54,634 nt of DNA. Origin: Bacteroidales bacterium. GTDB lineage: Bacteria; Bacteroidota; Bacteroidia; Bacteroidales; Muribaculaceae. The DNA lies in assembly GCA_014800735.1 (NCBI GenBank), contig JAAVFP010000023.1, forward strand, positions 26,981 through 81,614, read 5' to 3'. The translations under genes were made by a program, and so were the position numbers. Positions 1 to 8,192 of the stretch are shown piece after piece. How positions within the stretch are numbered: the first letter of the stretch is position 1; each line of letters starts with the position of its first letter. The notes below the pieces were generated by a model, which was not told the origin of the DNA, made no database searches, and saw nothing but the letters and a program-made list of their open reading frames with translations.

Positions 1-2085
1 GACCGCTATAAGGCCAATGTGAATATCAACCGTTTCTGGAACGGCAATCAGATTACCATTCTGGGCGGTGCCAATAACATCAACGAACCGGGCTTTGCCG
101 ACGGCGCAAGCCGTTTCCGCCGATTCGGTGGCCAGAACGGTATCACCAACAGCCAGGCGTTCGGTGTGAACTTCAACATTGGCAACGGCGATATTTTCCG
201 TGTGGGTGGCGACGTGATGTACAGCCACACCAGCCGCAACACCGAAACTTCGTCCGAAACCCAGTACTTCATCGGCGACTCGACCTCCTACACCAGCTCG
301 CGCAGCAAGTCCGTGGACAAGGGTCACAACATCCGCGCCGATTTCCGCATCCAGTGGAAGCCCGACAGCTTCAACACCCTCGACATACGTCCCAATATCT
401 CGCTGAACTACAACGACTCCTGGAGCAACGACTCCACAAGTTCCTTTGCCGGAACGGATCTTCGTCCGCTCGTCACCCGAAGCATCAATGATGCCACCTC
501 CGACGGTCATGCTTTCTCGGCAGGTCTGTCCCTCATCTACAACCATAGCTTCAAGCAGCGCAAGGGCCGTTCGTTCTCAATTTTCACACGCTTCAACACC
601 AGCAACCAGCGCGAGAATGAGAACACCTATTCGTGGAACAAATTCTTCCTGCTCAACGACTCCATTGACCTCTACGACCAGTACACCGACAACCACACCT
701 GGAACAACAACTTCAGCACCCGCCTGAGCTGGACCGAACCGCTGGGCAACGTGAAGAACGGCAATTTCCTGACCCTGGCCTACAACTTCTCCTACCGCTG
801 GAACAATGCCGACAAGATGGTCTACGACCACCCCGTGACGTTCCCCGACGGTTGGCAGGGTAACCCGGTCATCGACCCCAACCCTGTGTTCAACGACGAC
901 CTGTCCAACCGTTTCCGCAACAATTATCTCAGTCAGGATATCCGCCTCGGCTTCCGCCACGTGGATGCGAAAACCAACCTCAACGTCGGTCTGTCGCTTG
1001 TGCCCCAGTCGTCGCAGTCTATCAACCTGATAAACTCCGAAAAGAATATCCCGCGCCGCAACGTGTTCAACGTGGCTCCCTTCCTGCGCTACCGCTACCG
1101 CGCCACCAAGACACGCAGTATCACCGTGGACTACAACGGCCGCACCCAGCAGCCCAGCATGACTCAGCTGCAGCCCGTGGCCGACATGAGTAACCCTCTG
1201 CGTATCGTTATCGGTAACCCCGAGCTGGCCCCGACTTTCACCCACAACATGAACCTGCGCTTCCAGGACTTCAACCCCGATGCACAGCGATCCATCATGG
1301 CTATGGTGAACGCCACTTTCCAGCAGAACTCAATCGTGTCCAAAACCACCTACAACAACGAAACCGCCGGTCAGATTACCACCTACGACAACGTCAACGG
1401 TGTGTGGAGCATCCGCGGCATGAACATGATTTCGCTGCCTTTCAAGAACCGTGCCTTCACGTTCAACAACAACCTGTTCCTGAACTACAACAACTCCATC
1501 GGTTTCATCGAGGGCCAGCGTAACCGCTCGGGTTCGTTCATGGTGGGTGAAAGCTTCGGTATTGCCTATCGCCCCGAGAACCTTGAGTTCGAGCTCCGAC
1601 CCAACTACAACCTGCAGAGCCTCACCAACTCGGTTCAGAGCCGCAACAACAGCAACCGCACCGTGCACACCTACGGCGGTTCGTTCTACGCCACCTACAC
1701 CACACCCATCGACATCATCCTGAACACCGACCTCAACTACTCGGCCACCTCGGGCTACTCCGACGGCTACGACACCCGCACCTGGATGTGGAACGCAAGC
1801 ATCTCCTACCAGTTCCTGCGTGGCAAGGCCGCTACACTCACCCTACGCGCCTACGACCTTCTGGGCCAGCGCTCCAACGTGCGCCGCAACACATCGGCTA
1901 TGATGATTCAGGACTCACGCTACAACTCCCTCACCCGCTACTTCATGGTGTCGTTCAGCTACAAGTTCAACACCTTCGGCAAGGGTCAGGGCCCCCGTGG
2001 CATGGGCGACGAAGGTCCCGGTGGCCCCGGCGGTCGCCGCATGGGTCCCCCGCCCGGTGGTGGCGGTCGTCCTCCCCGCTTCTAA
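1..2085 (+). CDS. Outer-membrane beta-barrel protein, TonB-receptor-like (5' partial)
   Basis: The frame is open from base 1, so the start lies upstream of the window; the GTG at 19 is internal. About 695 residues are visible. They consist of alternating aromatic/polar strands rich in Asn, Tyr and Arg, with repeated patterns such as FRNNYLSQDIRLGFRH and SFSYKF near the end, typical of the barrel half of TonB-dependent or OMP_b-brl_3-type outer-membrane proteins in Bacteroidota. The last ~35 residues form an unusual Gly/Pro/Arg-rich tail (GPGGPGGRRMGPPPGGGG) after the final strand-like segment, which may be periplasmic or surface exposed. The plug and TonB box, if any, are outside the window. 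A strong terminator follows at once. The substrate cannot be inferred. Confidence 0.8.
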   Translation, partial: DRYKANVNINRFWNGNQITILGGANNINEPGFADGASRFRRFGGQNGITNSQAFGVNFNIGNGDIFRVGGDVMYSHTSRNTETSSETQYFIGDSTSYTSSRSKSVDKGHNIRADFRIQWKPDSFNTLDIRPNISLNYNDSWSNDSTSSFAGTDLRPLVTRSINDATSDGHAFSAGLSLIYNHSFKQRKGRSFSIFTRFNTSNQRENENTYSWNKFFLLNDSIDLYDQYTDNHTWNNNFSTRLSWTEPLGNVKNGNFLTLAYNFSYRWNNADKMVYDHPVTFPDGWQGNPVIDPNPVFNDDLSNRFRNNYLSQDIRLGFRHVDAKTNLNVGLSLVPQSSQSINLINSEKNIPRRNVFNVAPFLRYRYRATKTRSITVDYNGRTQQPSMTQLQPVADMSNPLRIVIGNPELAPTFTHNMNLRFQDFNPDAQRSIMAMVNATFQQNSIVSKTTYNNETAGQITTYDNVNGVWSIRGMNMISLPFKNRAFTFNNNLFLNYNNSIGFIEGQRNRSGSFMVGESFGIAYRPENLEFELRPNYNLQSLTNSVQSRNNSNRTVHTYGGSFYATYTTPIDIILNTDLNYSATSGYSDGYDTRTWMWNASISYQFLRGKAATLTLRAYDLLGQRSNVRRNTSAMMIQDSRYNSLTRYFMVSFSYKFNTFGKGQGPRGMGDEGPGGPGGRRMGPPPGGGGRPPRF

Positions 2086-2093
2086 GGTTTCCA

Positions 2094-2126
2094 GGGTTAA
2101 AGGCCATGTTGCCTTTAACCCTTTTT
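2094..2126 (+). terminator. Rho-independent terminator after the barrel gene
   Basis: A perfect 11-bp stem, GGGTTAAAGGC (2094-2104) with GCCTTTAACCC (2111-2121), encloses a 6-nt loop and is followed by five T. Confidence 0.93.
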
Positions 2127-2137
2127 AGTTGTAAATA

Positions 2138-2170
2138 TTGAAGTTAAACTATTTAATTTTGCTACTTTTG
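2138..2170 (+). promoter_or_regulatory. Bacteroidota promoter for lepB
   Basis: TACTTTTG at 2163-2170 matches the TAnnTTTG -7 element, with TTG at 2138-2140 about 22 bp upstream. It lies between the preceding terminator and the lepB ATG, giving a leader of roughly 20 nt. Confidence 0.7.
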
Positions 2171-2196
2171 CACTCTGAATAAATTTTAACCGAAAA

Positions 2197-3678
2197 ATGA
2201 CTGAACCAATCGAAAAAATATCCTTTGGCGAAAATCTGCGCCGCCGAATCAAGGACACCAAGGTAACCCACTGGATTCGCTTCGGCATCGTGTCGCTAAT
2301 TTTTCTGGCGTGGGTAGCCTGGATGGGCGATTGGTGGCTGGCGATATTCGAGCTTCTTCTGTTCGATATCTACATCACCGGCTTTATTCCTTTCACCTGG
2401 TGGAAGAAAAGCAAATCAGCCGCCGTGCGCACGGTGATGAGCTGGGTGGATGCCCTGGTGTATGCACTCATCCTGGTTTACTTCGTTTTCGCTTTCGTGG
2501 GGCAGAACTACCAGATACCCTCCAGCTCGCTTGAGAAAACACTGCTCACCGGCGACTATCTGTGGGTCAACAAGATGGTCTACGGCCCCCGCGTGCCTAT
2601 GACCCCTGTTCATTTTCCCCTGGTTCACAACGAGCTTTTCGGCTTCAAGAGCTACCTCGATAATCCCTCGGTGGAATACCGCCGCCTCAAGGGCCTGCGC
2701 AACGTTGAGGAAGGCGATATCGTGGTGTTCAACTTCCCTGCCGGCGACACCGTGAGCACCCGCTACGAAAACAGTCCAAACTACTACGACTTCCTGGTGC
2801 AGATGCACGGCTGGAAGGAAGTGAATACCAACAAGCGCGAGTACGGCGACATTATCTACCGTCCGGTGGATCGCCGCCAGAATTTTGTGAAGCGCTGCGT
2901 GGGTCTGCCAGGCGATAACTTCAAAATCAAGGGCGACACCATCTACGTCAACGGCCAGGCACGCGAATTTCCTGAAAATGTGCAGTTCAGCTACCTGTTC
3001 GCCACTTCGCGTCCGCTCGACGAGGACGACCTCCACAACCTGGGTATAGCCGTGAGCGACCTCCAGGTGATTGAACCGCTCAACCAGGGCCGCGCCAATC
3101 TGCAGCCCTTCATCCCTGCCGCTTCACCGCAGTCATACGCCTACATCGCTCCCCTCACCTCGGGGATGATTGATAAAATGAAGGCTGACGGCCTGCTCAC
3201 CGACTGGATTAAGTTCCGCCTGGTGGCTCCCTATTTCAACATGGGTGACTATGGCGACATCCTTTTTCCCACCGGTCTGGCCGGCGGGTGGAGTCTGGCT
3301 GATTATGGCGGCGAACAGGGCCTCACCATCCCTGCCAAGGGCATGACAATAGAGCTCACTCCCGAGAACTGGCTGATATATCAGCGCTGCATCCGCAACT
3401 ACGAGAACCACCCCGACGCGCACTACGACGCCGATTCGGGCCGTGTGATTATTGATGGCGCTCCGGCCGATACCTACACATTCAAGATGGATTACTACTT
3501 CATGATGGGCGATAACCGCGATGCCTCGCAGGACTCCCGTTTCTGGGGTTTTGTGCCTGAGGACCATATTGTCGGCACCCCGATGATTGTGCTTGCATCC
3601 TTCGACCAGGAACGCGGCTGGTTCGACGGCAAAATCCGCTTCAACCGCATTTTGCGCGACGCTAATCCGGATAAATAA
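2197..3678 (+). CDS. lepB: Signal peptidase I
   Basis: This inner-membrane serine/lysine protease removes signal peptides from exported proteins. Hydrophobic segments lie near residues 28-72 and 88-105. The catalytic Ser motif is IPSSSLEKTLLTGD (nucleophile about Ser111, corresponding to SGSM in E. coli) and the general-base Lys is in FVKRCVGLPGD (about Lys232). The C-terminal signature MGDNRDASQDSRFWGFV is intact. At 493 aa it is longer than E. coli LepB; the extra sequence lies mostly between the Lys box and the MGDNR box, as is common in Bacteroidota. The ATG follows a good promoter. The WbqC-like gene starts 2 nt after the stop, so the two are co-transcribed. Confidence 0.95.
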   Translation: MTEPIEKISFGENLRRRIKDTKVTHWIRFGIVSLIFLAWVAWMGDWWLAIFELLLFDIYITGFIPFTWWKKSKSAAVRTVMSWVDALVYALILVYFVFAFVGQNYQIPSSSLEKTLLTGDYLWVNKMVYGPRVPMTPVHFPLVHNELFGFKSYLDNPSVEYRRLKGLRNVEEGDIVVFNFPAGDTVSTRYENSPNYYDFLVQMHGWKEVNTNKREYGDIIYRPVDRRQNFVKRCVGLPGDNFKIKGDTIYVNGQAREFPENVQFSYLFATSRPLDEDDLHNLGIAVSDLQVIEPLNQGRANLQPFIPAASPQSYAYIAPLTSGMIDKMKADGLLTDWIKFRLVAPYFNMGDYGDILFPTGLAGGWSLADYGGEQGLTIPAKGMTIELTPENWLIYQRCIRNYENHPDAHYDADSGRVIIDGAPADTYTFKMDYYFMMGDNRDASQDSRFWGFVPEDHIVGTPMIVLASFDQERGWFDGKIRFNRILRDANPDK

Positions 3679-3679
3679 A

Positions 3680-4336
3680 GTGCTGCAGTCACCCCTGATA
3701 CGCCGCCCCGAGGGTTCCTGTGCCCTGCTGCCGCCGCAGCTTTTCGGCTCGGTGGGCTACTACCGTGTCGTGGCCGATTTCCCCGCCGTGTGTGTGGACA
3801 ACGCCATGCGATACGACAAGCGCTTCAAGTCCGTTCACCGTTTCGAGATTGCCGATGCTTCAGGCCCGCTGCGCCTCACCGTGCCCGTAAGTCGACCCGA
3901 GGGCGCTTTTGAGCGTGGCAACCTGCGCTGGCAGGATGTGCTTGTGTCGGCCCACGGCCGCTGGTGGGAGGTCATTCCCACGGCCCTTGAATCGGCCTAC
4001 GGCCGCACGCCATTTTTCGAGTTCTATATTGACCGCCTTATGCCTCTGTTTGCCCCCAGGCCGCTTGAAGGCACCGAAACGATAACTGACCTATGCGGTC
4101 GTGCCGACCGCGCCGTGCGGTCGATTCTGGGCTTCGATGCACCTATTGTGGCGGCCGATAGCCTTGATAATTATATAGTTGAGGACTTCCGCCGAGCTGA
4201 TTTCGGCGTACTCTGCCCTGCTCGACCTTACTGGCAGGTGCGGGCTGACCGCTTTGGTTTCAGGCCCGGCCTATCAGTTCTCGACCTTATTTTCAACCTC
4301 GGTCCTGAGGCACCGCTTTATTTCGTCGGCGAATAA
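3680..4336 (+). CDS. WbqC-family protein
   Basis: This 218-aa protein resembles the WbqC-like family (biochemical role not established; some members sit in O-antigen or polysaccharide loci). Visible family features are the N-terminal LLPPQLFGSVGYY and a central RWWEVIPTALESAYGRTPFF followed by an aromatic-rich C-terminus. The GTG at 3680 is chosen because it follows the lepB stop by one base and starts just before the conserved region; the longer open frame would overlap lepB. Its last 44 bases overlap the end of the convergent NhaC gene. Linkage to lepB is familiar from Bacteroidales. The family call is good; the molecular function is unknown. Confidence 0.8.
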   Translation: MLQSPLIRRPEGSCALLPPQLFGSVGYYRVVADFPAVCVDNAMRYDKRFKSVHRFEIADASGPLRLTVPVSRPEGAFERGNLRWQDVLVSAHGRWWEVIPTALESAYGRTPFFEFYIDRLMPLFAPRPLEGTETITDLCGRADRAVRSILGFDAPIVAADSLDNYIVEDFRRADFGVLCPARPYWQVRADRFGFRPGLSVLDLIFNLGPEAPLYFVGE

Positions 4337-5600
4337 GGATTGAAATTGTCAGAGTCACGGCCAGTGCCCACGGATAGTAGAGATACTGCCACGGCGCTGC
4401 CGGCGATATTCCCGCCAGCCCCGTAGCCAGCAGGCACTGGGCACCGTAGGGAATCAGACATTGCACTATGCACGATGCCGTGTCCAGAATCGAAGCACAT
4501 TTGCTCCCGTCAATACCGTATTTTTTGCTTATGTTGCGCGCAATGCCGCCCACGGTGATGATTGCCACCGTGTTGTTGGCCGTGCACAGGTTCACCAGGC
4601 CAACCAGTACAGCAATCACGGCTTGGGCTCCGCGGGTACCGGCCACCCGTCGTGTCATTGCGTTCAGCAGAAAGCCTATGCCGCCCGCAGCCTGGATAAT
4701 ACCCAGCATGCCGGCCGCAAGGAGCGTGATGATTATCAGCTCGCCCATGGAATCGATGCCTGCACCGGCATATTTGGCAAGCTCCAGCAGCCCGACACCG
4801 CGAATAACACCCATTATCACCGCCGCCACTATACCCATTGTCAGCACTATGGTCACGTTGATACCTATCACAGCGGCCACAATCACCACCAGGTAGGGAA
4901 TCATCAGCCACCATTCGGCATCCGTGCCCACATGCACGTCAGGAACTCCCTGGCCCATGGCTATATACAGCACAAGTGTCACTAACGCCGCCGGGAGCAC
5001 TATGCGCAGGTTGGCGCGGAATTTGGCGCTCATGCTCACCTCCTGCGAGCGTGTGGCAGCTATGGTTGTGTCAGAGATAAACGAAAGATTGTCGCCGAAA
5101 AACGCACCGCCCAGAATCACAGCAACAAAGAAGGGAACCGGAGCACCTGCGGCAGCCGCCAGCTCAACAGCCAGTGGGGTAAGTGCCACCACCGTGCCTA
5201 CCGACGTGCCGATGGACAGCGAGATGAAGCAGGCTGCCACGAACATCATCGGTGCTATGTACTGCCCCGGAAATATGCGCAGCGCAAGGTTCACGGTAGC
5301 GTCCACGGCTCCAAGCTCCTTGGCGAGCGATGCGAAAGCTCCGGCCAGAATGAATATCCATATCATATACAGGATGTTGACGTGTCCGGCCGACCGCGAG
5401 AACACCTCGATGCGCTCAGGCAGCGGATATGTACGGAAAATCACTATTGCCCACACCGAGGCCAGCACCAGCGACACCGCTATGGGCATCGAATAGAAAT
5501 CCCCTACTACCACCGACACAGCCACATAGCTCAGCAGGAACACAGCCACGGGCGAGAGTGCCAGCAACCCTTGCAGGGTGGATATATTTTTATCGTTCAT
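4293..5600 (-). CDS. NhaC-family Na+/H+ antiporter
   Basis: A polytopic inner-membrane protein of 435 aa with about 11 hydrophobic segments. The central stretch with SIGTSVGTVVALTPLAVELA and GGAFFGDNLSFISDTTIAAT is the hallmark of NhaC-type antiporters, where the GDNLS and SDTT residues line the ion pathway. It is expected to exchange external protons for internal Na+. The ATG at 5600 is preferred over the in-frame TTG at 5612 because a -7 element at 5627-5634 predicts a leader of about 20 nt. The 3' end overlaps the WbqC-like gene tail to tail. Specificity (Na+/H+ versus malate/lactate exchange as in MleN) cannot be settled from sequence. Confidence 0.88.
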   Translation of the reverse strand: MNDKNISTLQGLLALSPVAVFLLSYVAVSVVVGDFYSMPIAVSLVLASVWAIVIFRTYPLPERIEVFSRSAGHVNILYMIWIFILAGAFASLAKELGAVDATVNLALRIFPGQYIAPMMFVAACFISLSIGTSVGTVVALTPLAVELAAAAGAPVPFFVAVILGGAFFGDNLSFISDTTIAATRSQEVSMSAKFRANLRIVLPAALVTLVLYIAMGQGVPDVHVGTDAEWWLMIPYLVVIVAAVIGINVTIVLTMGIVAAVIMGVIRGVGLLELAKYAGAGIDSMGELIIITLLAAGMLGIIQAAGGIGFLLNAMTRRVAGTRGAQAVIAVLVGLVNLCTANNTVAIITVGGIARNISKKYGIDGSKCASILDTASCIVQCLIPYGAQCLLATGLAGISPAAPWQYLYYPWALAVTLTISILIRRRNKAVPQDRG

Positions 5601-5626
5601 TATATTGCACAAATTGAAAACTCTCG

Positions 5627-5634
5627 CAAAATTA
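5627..5634 (-). promoter_or_regulatory. -7 promoter element for the NhaC gene
   Basis: On the minus strand this reads TAATTTTG, matching TAnnTTTG, 27 bp before the ATG at 5600. No clear -33 element is visible. Confidence 0.6.
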
Positions 5635-5645
5635 CGAAAAAAATC

Positions 5646-6515
5646 CTACGCCTGAGCCATTTCTCCTGCCAGACTGTTCATTTCCAGGCATTTTTGCCGC
5701 GTAAGTGCTCCCGGCGCACTCACAATCAGCAGCCTCCCCTTCTCGCACAGGGCGAAATCGCCCTCGGCCGGTTTAAATCGTTCGGACATAGGCGTGTTTG
5801 TAATCAGTATAATCTTGCTGTTGAGCGCCTCGGCCTCCTTGCGGATAGCTTTCTCGGCCGGCGAAATGAACGGCGACACCAGCACACCGCCGTTGGCTGC
5901 CGTGTGGAGCCATCGCTGGCGGTTGGCTTCGCGCACATCAGGCCCCTCGCTGCGATGCACCACAACTTGCTCCTTGAATGGATTTTCAAGCAACTGCACG
6001 TTGCCGTACACCTGAAACTGCCGGCTGCCGACAGGCAGGCTGTTCACGCGCCTGAAATAATCAGGAAACTCCTTTCTGACTGCCAGTCGTCTGGGATTAT
6101 CGCGGATATATTTGAAAATTGTGTCTAGCGAGCGGCTTTTGTACAGAATGCAATCATAAAAATCCTCCTCGAAAACCGGCGAGTCAACTCCTGTCAGAAG
6201 CCGGAACTCCTGGCCTATTTTCACCTTGAACATCCCGATATAACTACCCAAATGCCTGGGAACTGGGGCGGTAACGAACAGCAGCAGGTGGATATGGTCG
6301 GGCATAATCACATACTGAAGCACCCGCAGGTGGCTGTCAAGCTGAGGAATCCGGCCAATATTCGCCGCTATTATTTGCCCTAACGGAGTGCGTGCTATGC
6401 TGACATCAGGCAGCTTTCCGCACAGATGCCCGAACACCGGCACCCCGGCCGCTTTGGTGATGGTGATATGATAAATACAGCGGGCGCGGTAGTCGTGCTT
6501 GTAAGCGCGGGGCAT
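5646..6515 (-). CDS. REP-associated (HUH/Y1) transposase-like protein with an extra C-terminal domain
   Basis: The N-terminal ~150 residues match the IS200/REP-type single-strand transposase fold: a beta strand CIYHITIT and the HUH motif YVIMPDHIHLLLFV, followed by a helix (LGSYIGMFKVKIGQEF) where the catalytic Tyr normally sits; the Tyr in LGSY is the likely candidate but is not certain. Residues ~170-289 form a second, Rossmann-like region (GGVLVSPFISPAEKAIRKEA, then GRLLIVSAPG) that recalls DprA-like nucleotide-binding folds. The ATG at 6515 is chosen over a TTG at 6539. There are no terminal repeats or partner genes, so this looks like a single-copy domesticated gene. REP-like elements occur elsewhere in the window (17927-18011), but a link is inference. 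Confidence 0.8.
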   Translation of the reverse strand: MPRAYKHDYRARCIYHITITKAAGVPVFGHLCGKLPDVSIARTPLGQIIAANIGRIPQLDSHLRVLQYVIMPDHIHLLLFVTAPVPRHLGSYIGMFKVKIGQEFRLLTGVDSPVFEEDFYDCILYKSRSLDTIFKYIRDNPRRLAVRKEFPDYFRRVNSLPVGSRQFQVYGNVQLLENPFKEQVVVHRSEGPDVREANRQRWLHTAANGGVLVSPFISPAEKAIRKEAEALNSKIILITNTPMSERFKPAEGDFALCEKGRLLIVSAPGALTRQKCLEMNSLAGEMAQA

Positions 6516-6530
6516 AAGGCTTGGGGTTTT

Positions 6531-6546
6531 AAACAGCAAGCTGTTT
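6531..6546. repeat. Short perfect dyad upstream of the HUH gene
   Basis: AAACAGC and GCTGTTT are separated by AA. The dyad overlaps the TTG alternative start and lies just upstream of the chosen ATG, so it could be an operator or a transposase target. Function unproven. Confidence 0.4.
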
Positions 6547-6601
6547 ACACAATAAAAAAACTGCTGTTGGTGAATAAAAGGTGTAAATTTTTGTCATTGT
6601 G

Positions 6602-6619
6602 CCTATTGCTTGCAATAGG
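6602..6619. repeat. Perfect dyad between comM and the HUH gene
   Basis: CCTATTGC and GCAATAGG are separated by TT, 15 bp past the comM stop. It has no T-tract on the minus strand, so it is a poor intrinsic terminator. Like the dyad at 6531-6546 it has a 2-nt centre. Confidence 0.4.
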
Positions 6620-6633
6620 AAAAGGGAAATGGC

Positions 6634-8187
6634 TCAGAAAAGCGCGGTGCTGTTGCCCCAGCCTGAGCGGTCAAGGTTGCGGTAGTTGATGGCCTCGCTG
6701 ACGTGCACAGGGAGGATGTCGGCGCTACCGGCCAGGTCGGCGATGGTGCGGGACACCTTCAGAATGCGGTCGTAGGCGCGGGCGCTCATGTCGTATTTAT
6801 TCATGGCGTTGCGCAGAATGTTCATGGCATCGGCCGACAGGTGGCACCAACGGTTCATCAGGCGGGAGTTCATCTGCGCATTGCAGTGCACCTCGGGCTC
6901 AGCGGCAAAACGCTCGGCCTGGATGCGGCGTGCGGCAATCACACGCGTGCGGATGTCGGCGCTGCGCTCGCCCTCGCTGAGGTCGGAAAGCTTTTCGAAG
7001 GGCACGGGCTGGATTTCGCATTGGATGTCGATGCGGTCAAGCAGCGGGCCCGATATGCGGTTCACATATTTACTTACCGCTCCCGGCGGGCAGGTGCAAG
7101 CCTTGGTGGGGTGGCCGTAGTAGCCGCACGGGCAGGGGTTCATGGAGGCAACCAGCATGAAGCCGGCCGGATATTCCACCTGGTAGCGCGCACGACTCAC
7201 ACTTATGTGCCTGTCCTCCAATGGCTGACGCAGAACTTCGAGAACCGCCCTCGGGAACTCTGGAAATTCGTCGAGGAACAAAATTCCATTATGCGCAAGC
7301 GATATTTCGCCCGGCATGGGGTTGGAACCGCCGCCGACCATGGCCACGGGCGACACCGTGTGGTGGGGCGAACGGAAGGGGCGCACAGTCATCAGGCGCG
7401 ACCCGCGGCGCAGCTTGCCAGCCACGGAGTGAATTTTGGTTGTTTCGAGCGCCTCGCCAAGCGTGAGTGGGGGCAGGATGGAAGGCAGGCGCTTGGCCAT
7501 CATGGATTTGCCCGACCCCGGAGGGCCTATAAGCAGAATATTGTGTCCGCCGGCGCAGGCCACCTCGAAGGCACGCTTCACGTTCTCTTGGCCCTTAACC
7601 TCGCTGAAATCATAGTCGAAATTGCCTATCGAGGCCGCGAATTCGGCTCTGGTGTCAACCACCGTGGGCTCAAGCTGTGCCTCGCCTTGCAGAAAATCAG
7701 CCACCTGGCGCAGATTGGCCACGCCGTACACCTCAAGATTATTCACCACGGCAGCCTCGCTTGCATTTGCCTCAGGCACGATTAGTCCCTTGAAGCCACG
7801 CGCACGCGCTTCGATGGCCATGGGCAGGATGCCGCGGATGGGCTGCACGCTGCCGTCGAGCGAGAGTTCACCCATTATCATATATCGGTCAAGCTCAGGC
7901 GCTTTGATAACCTCCGAAGCTGCCAGGATGCCGATGGCTATGGGCAGGTCGTAGGCTGCGCCCTCCTTCTTCACGTCGGCCGGAGCCATATTGATTGTCG
8001 CCGACTTACGCCCCATGCGGTAGCCCGACTGGTTCAGTGCCGAACGCACACGCTCGTGGCTCTCCTTGACAGCAGCGTCCGGCAGTCCCACGATGCAGTA
8101 CTGCACACCGTTCTCCACCACCGTTTCCACGGTGACAACGATGGCATTGATGCCTTGCACGGCTGCAGCGTAGGTCTTTACAAGCAT
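6634..8187 (-). CDS. comM: YifB/ComM-family Mg-chelatase-like AAA+ ATPase
   Basis: A 517-aa AAA+ protein. In naturally transformable bacteria ComM is a hexameric helicase promoting branch migration; many non-competent species also carry it. The N-terminal ChlI/Lon-protease-like domain spans residues ~20-145. The Walker A motif is GPPGSGKSMMAKRLPS, the Walker B region is GILFLDEFPEF, and a four-Cys cluster follows (NPCPCGYYGHPTKACTCPPG). The C-terminal helical domain ends near DLAGSADILPVHVSEAI. The ATG at 8187 (MLVKTYAAA) is the family start; the open frame continues upstream without homology. It starts 5 bp after the lipoprotein stop, so it is the third gene of an apparent pldA-lipoprotein-comM operon. 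Confidence 0.92.
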   Translation of the reverse strand: MLVKTYAAAVQGINAIVVTVETVVENGVQYCIVGLPDAAVKESHERVRSALNQSGYRMGRKSATINMAPADVKKEGAAYDLPIAIGILAASEVIKAPELDRYMIMGELSLDGSVQPIRGILPMAIEARARGFKGLIVPEANASEAAVVNNLEVYGVANLRQVADFLQGEAQLEPTVVDTRAEFAASIGNFDYDFSEVKGQENVKRAFEVACAGGHNILLIGPPGSGKSMMAKRLPSILPPLTLGEALETTKIHSVAGKLRRGSRLMTVRPFRSPHHTVSPVAMVGGGSNPMPGEISLAHNGILFLDEFPEFPRAVLEVLRQPLEDRHISVSRARYQVEYPAGFMLVASMNPCPCGYYGHPTKACTCPPGAVSKYVNRISGPLLDRIDIQCEIQPVPFEKLSDLSEGERSADIRTRVIAARRIQAERFAAEPEVHCNAQMNSRLMNRWCHLSADAMNILRNAMNKYDMSARAYDRILKVSRTIADLAGSADILPVHVSEAINYRNLDRSGWGNSTALF

Positions 8188-8192
8188 ATCGG

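Noticed and set aside
577-1245. Long minus-strand open frame of 222 codons inside the first barrel gene
   Set aside because: It is the mirror of a strongly biased GC-rich coding region; its translation is a low-complexity Val/Gly/His/Glu pattern typical of antisense shadows.
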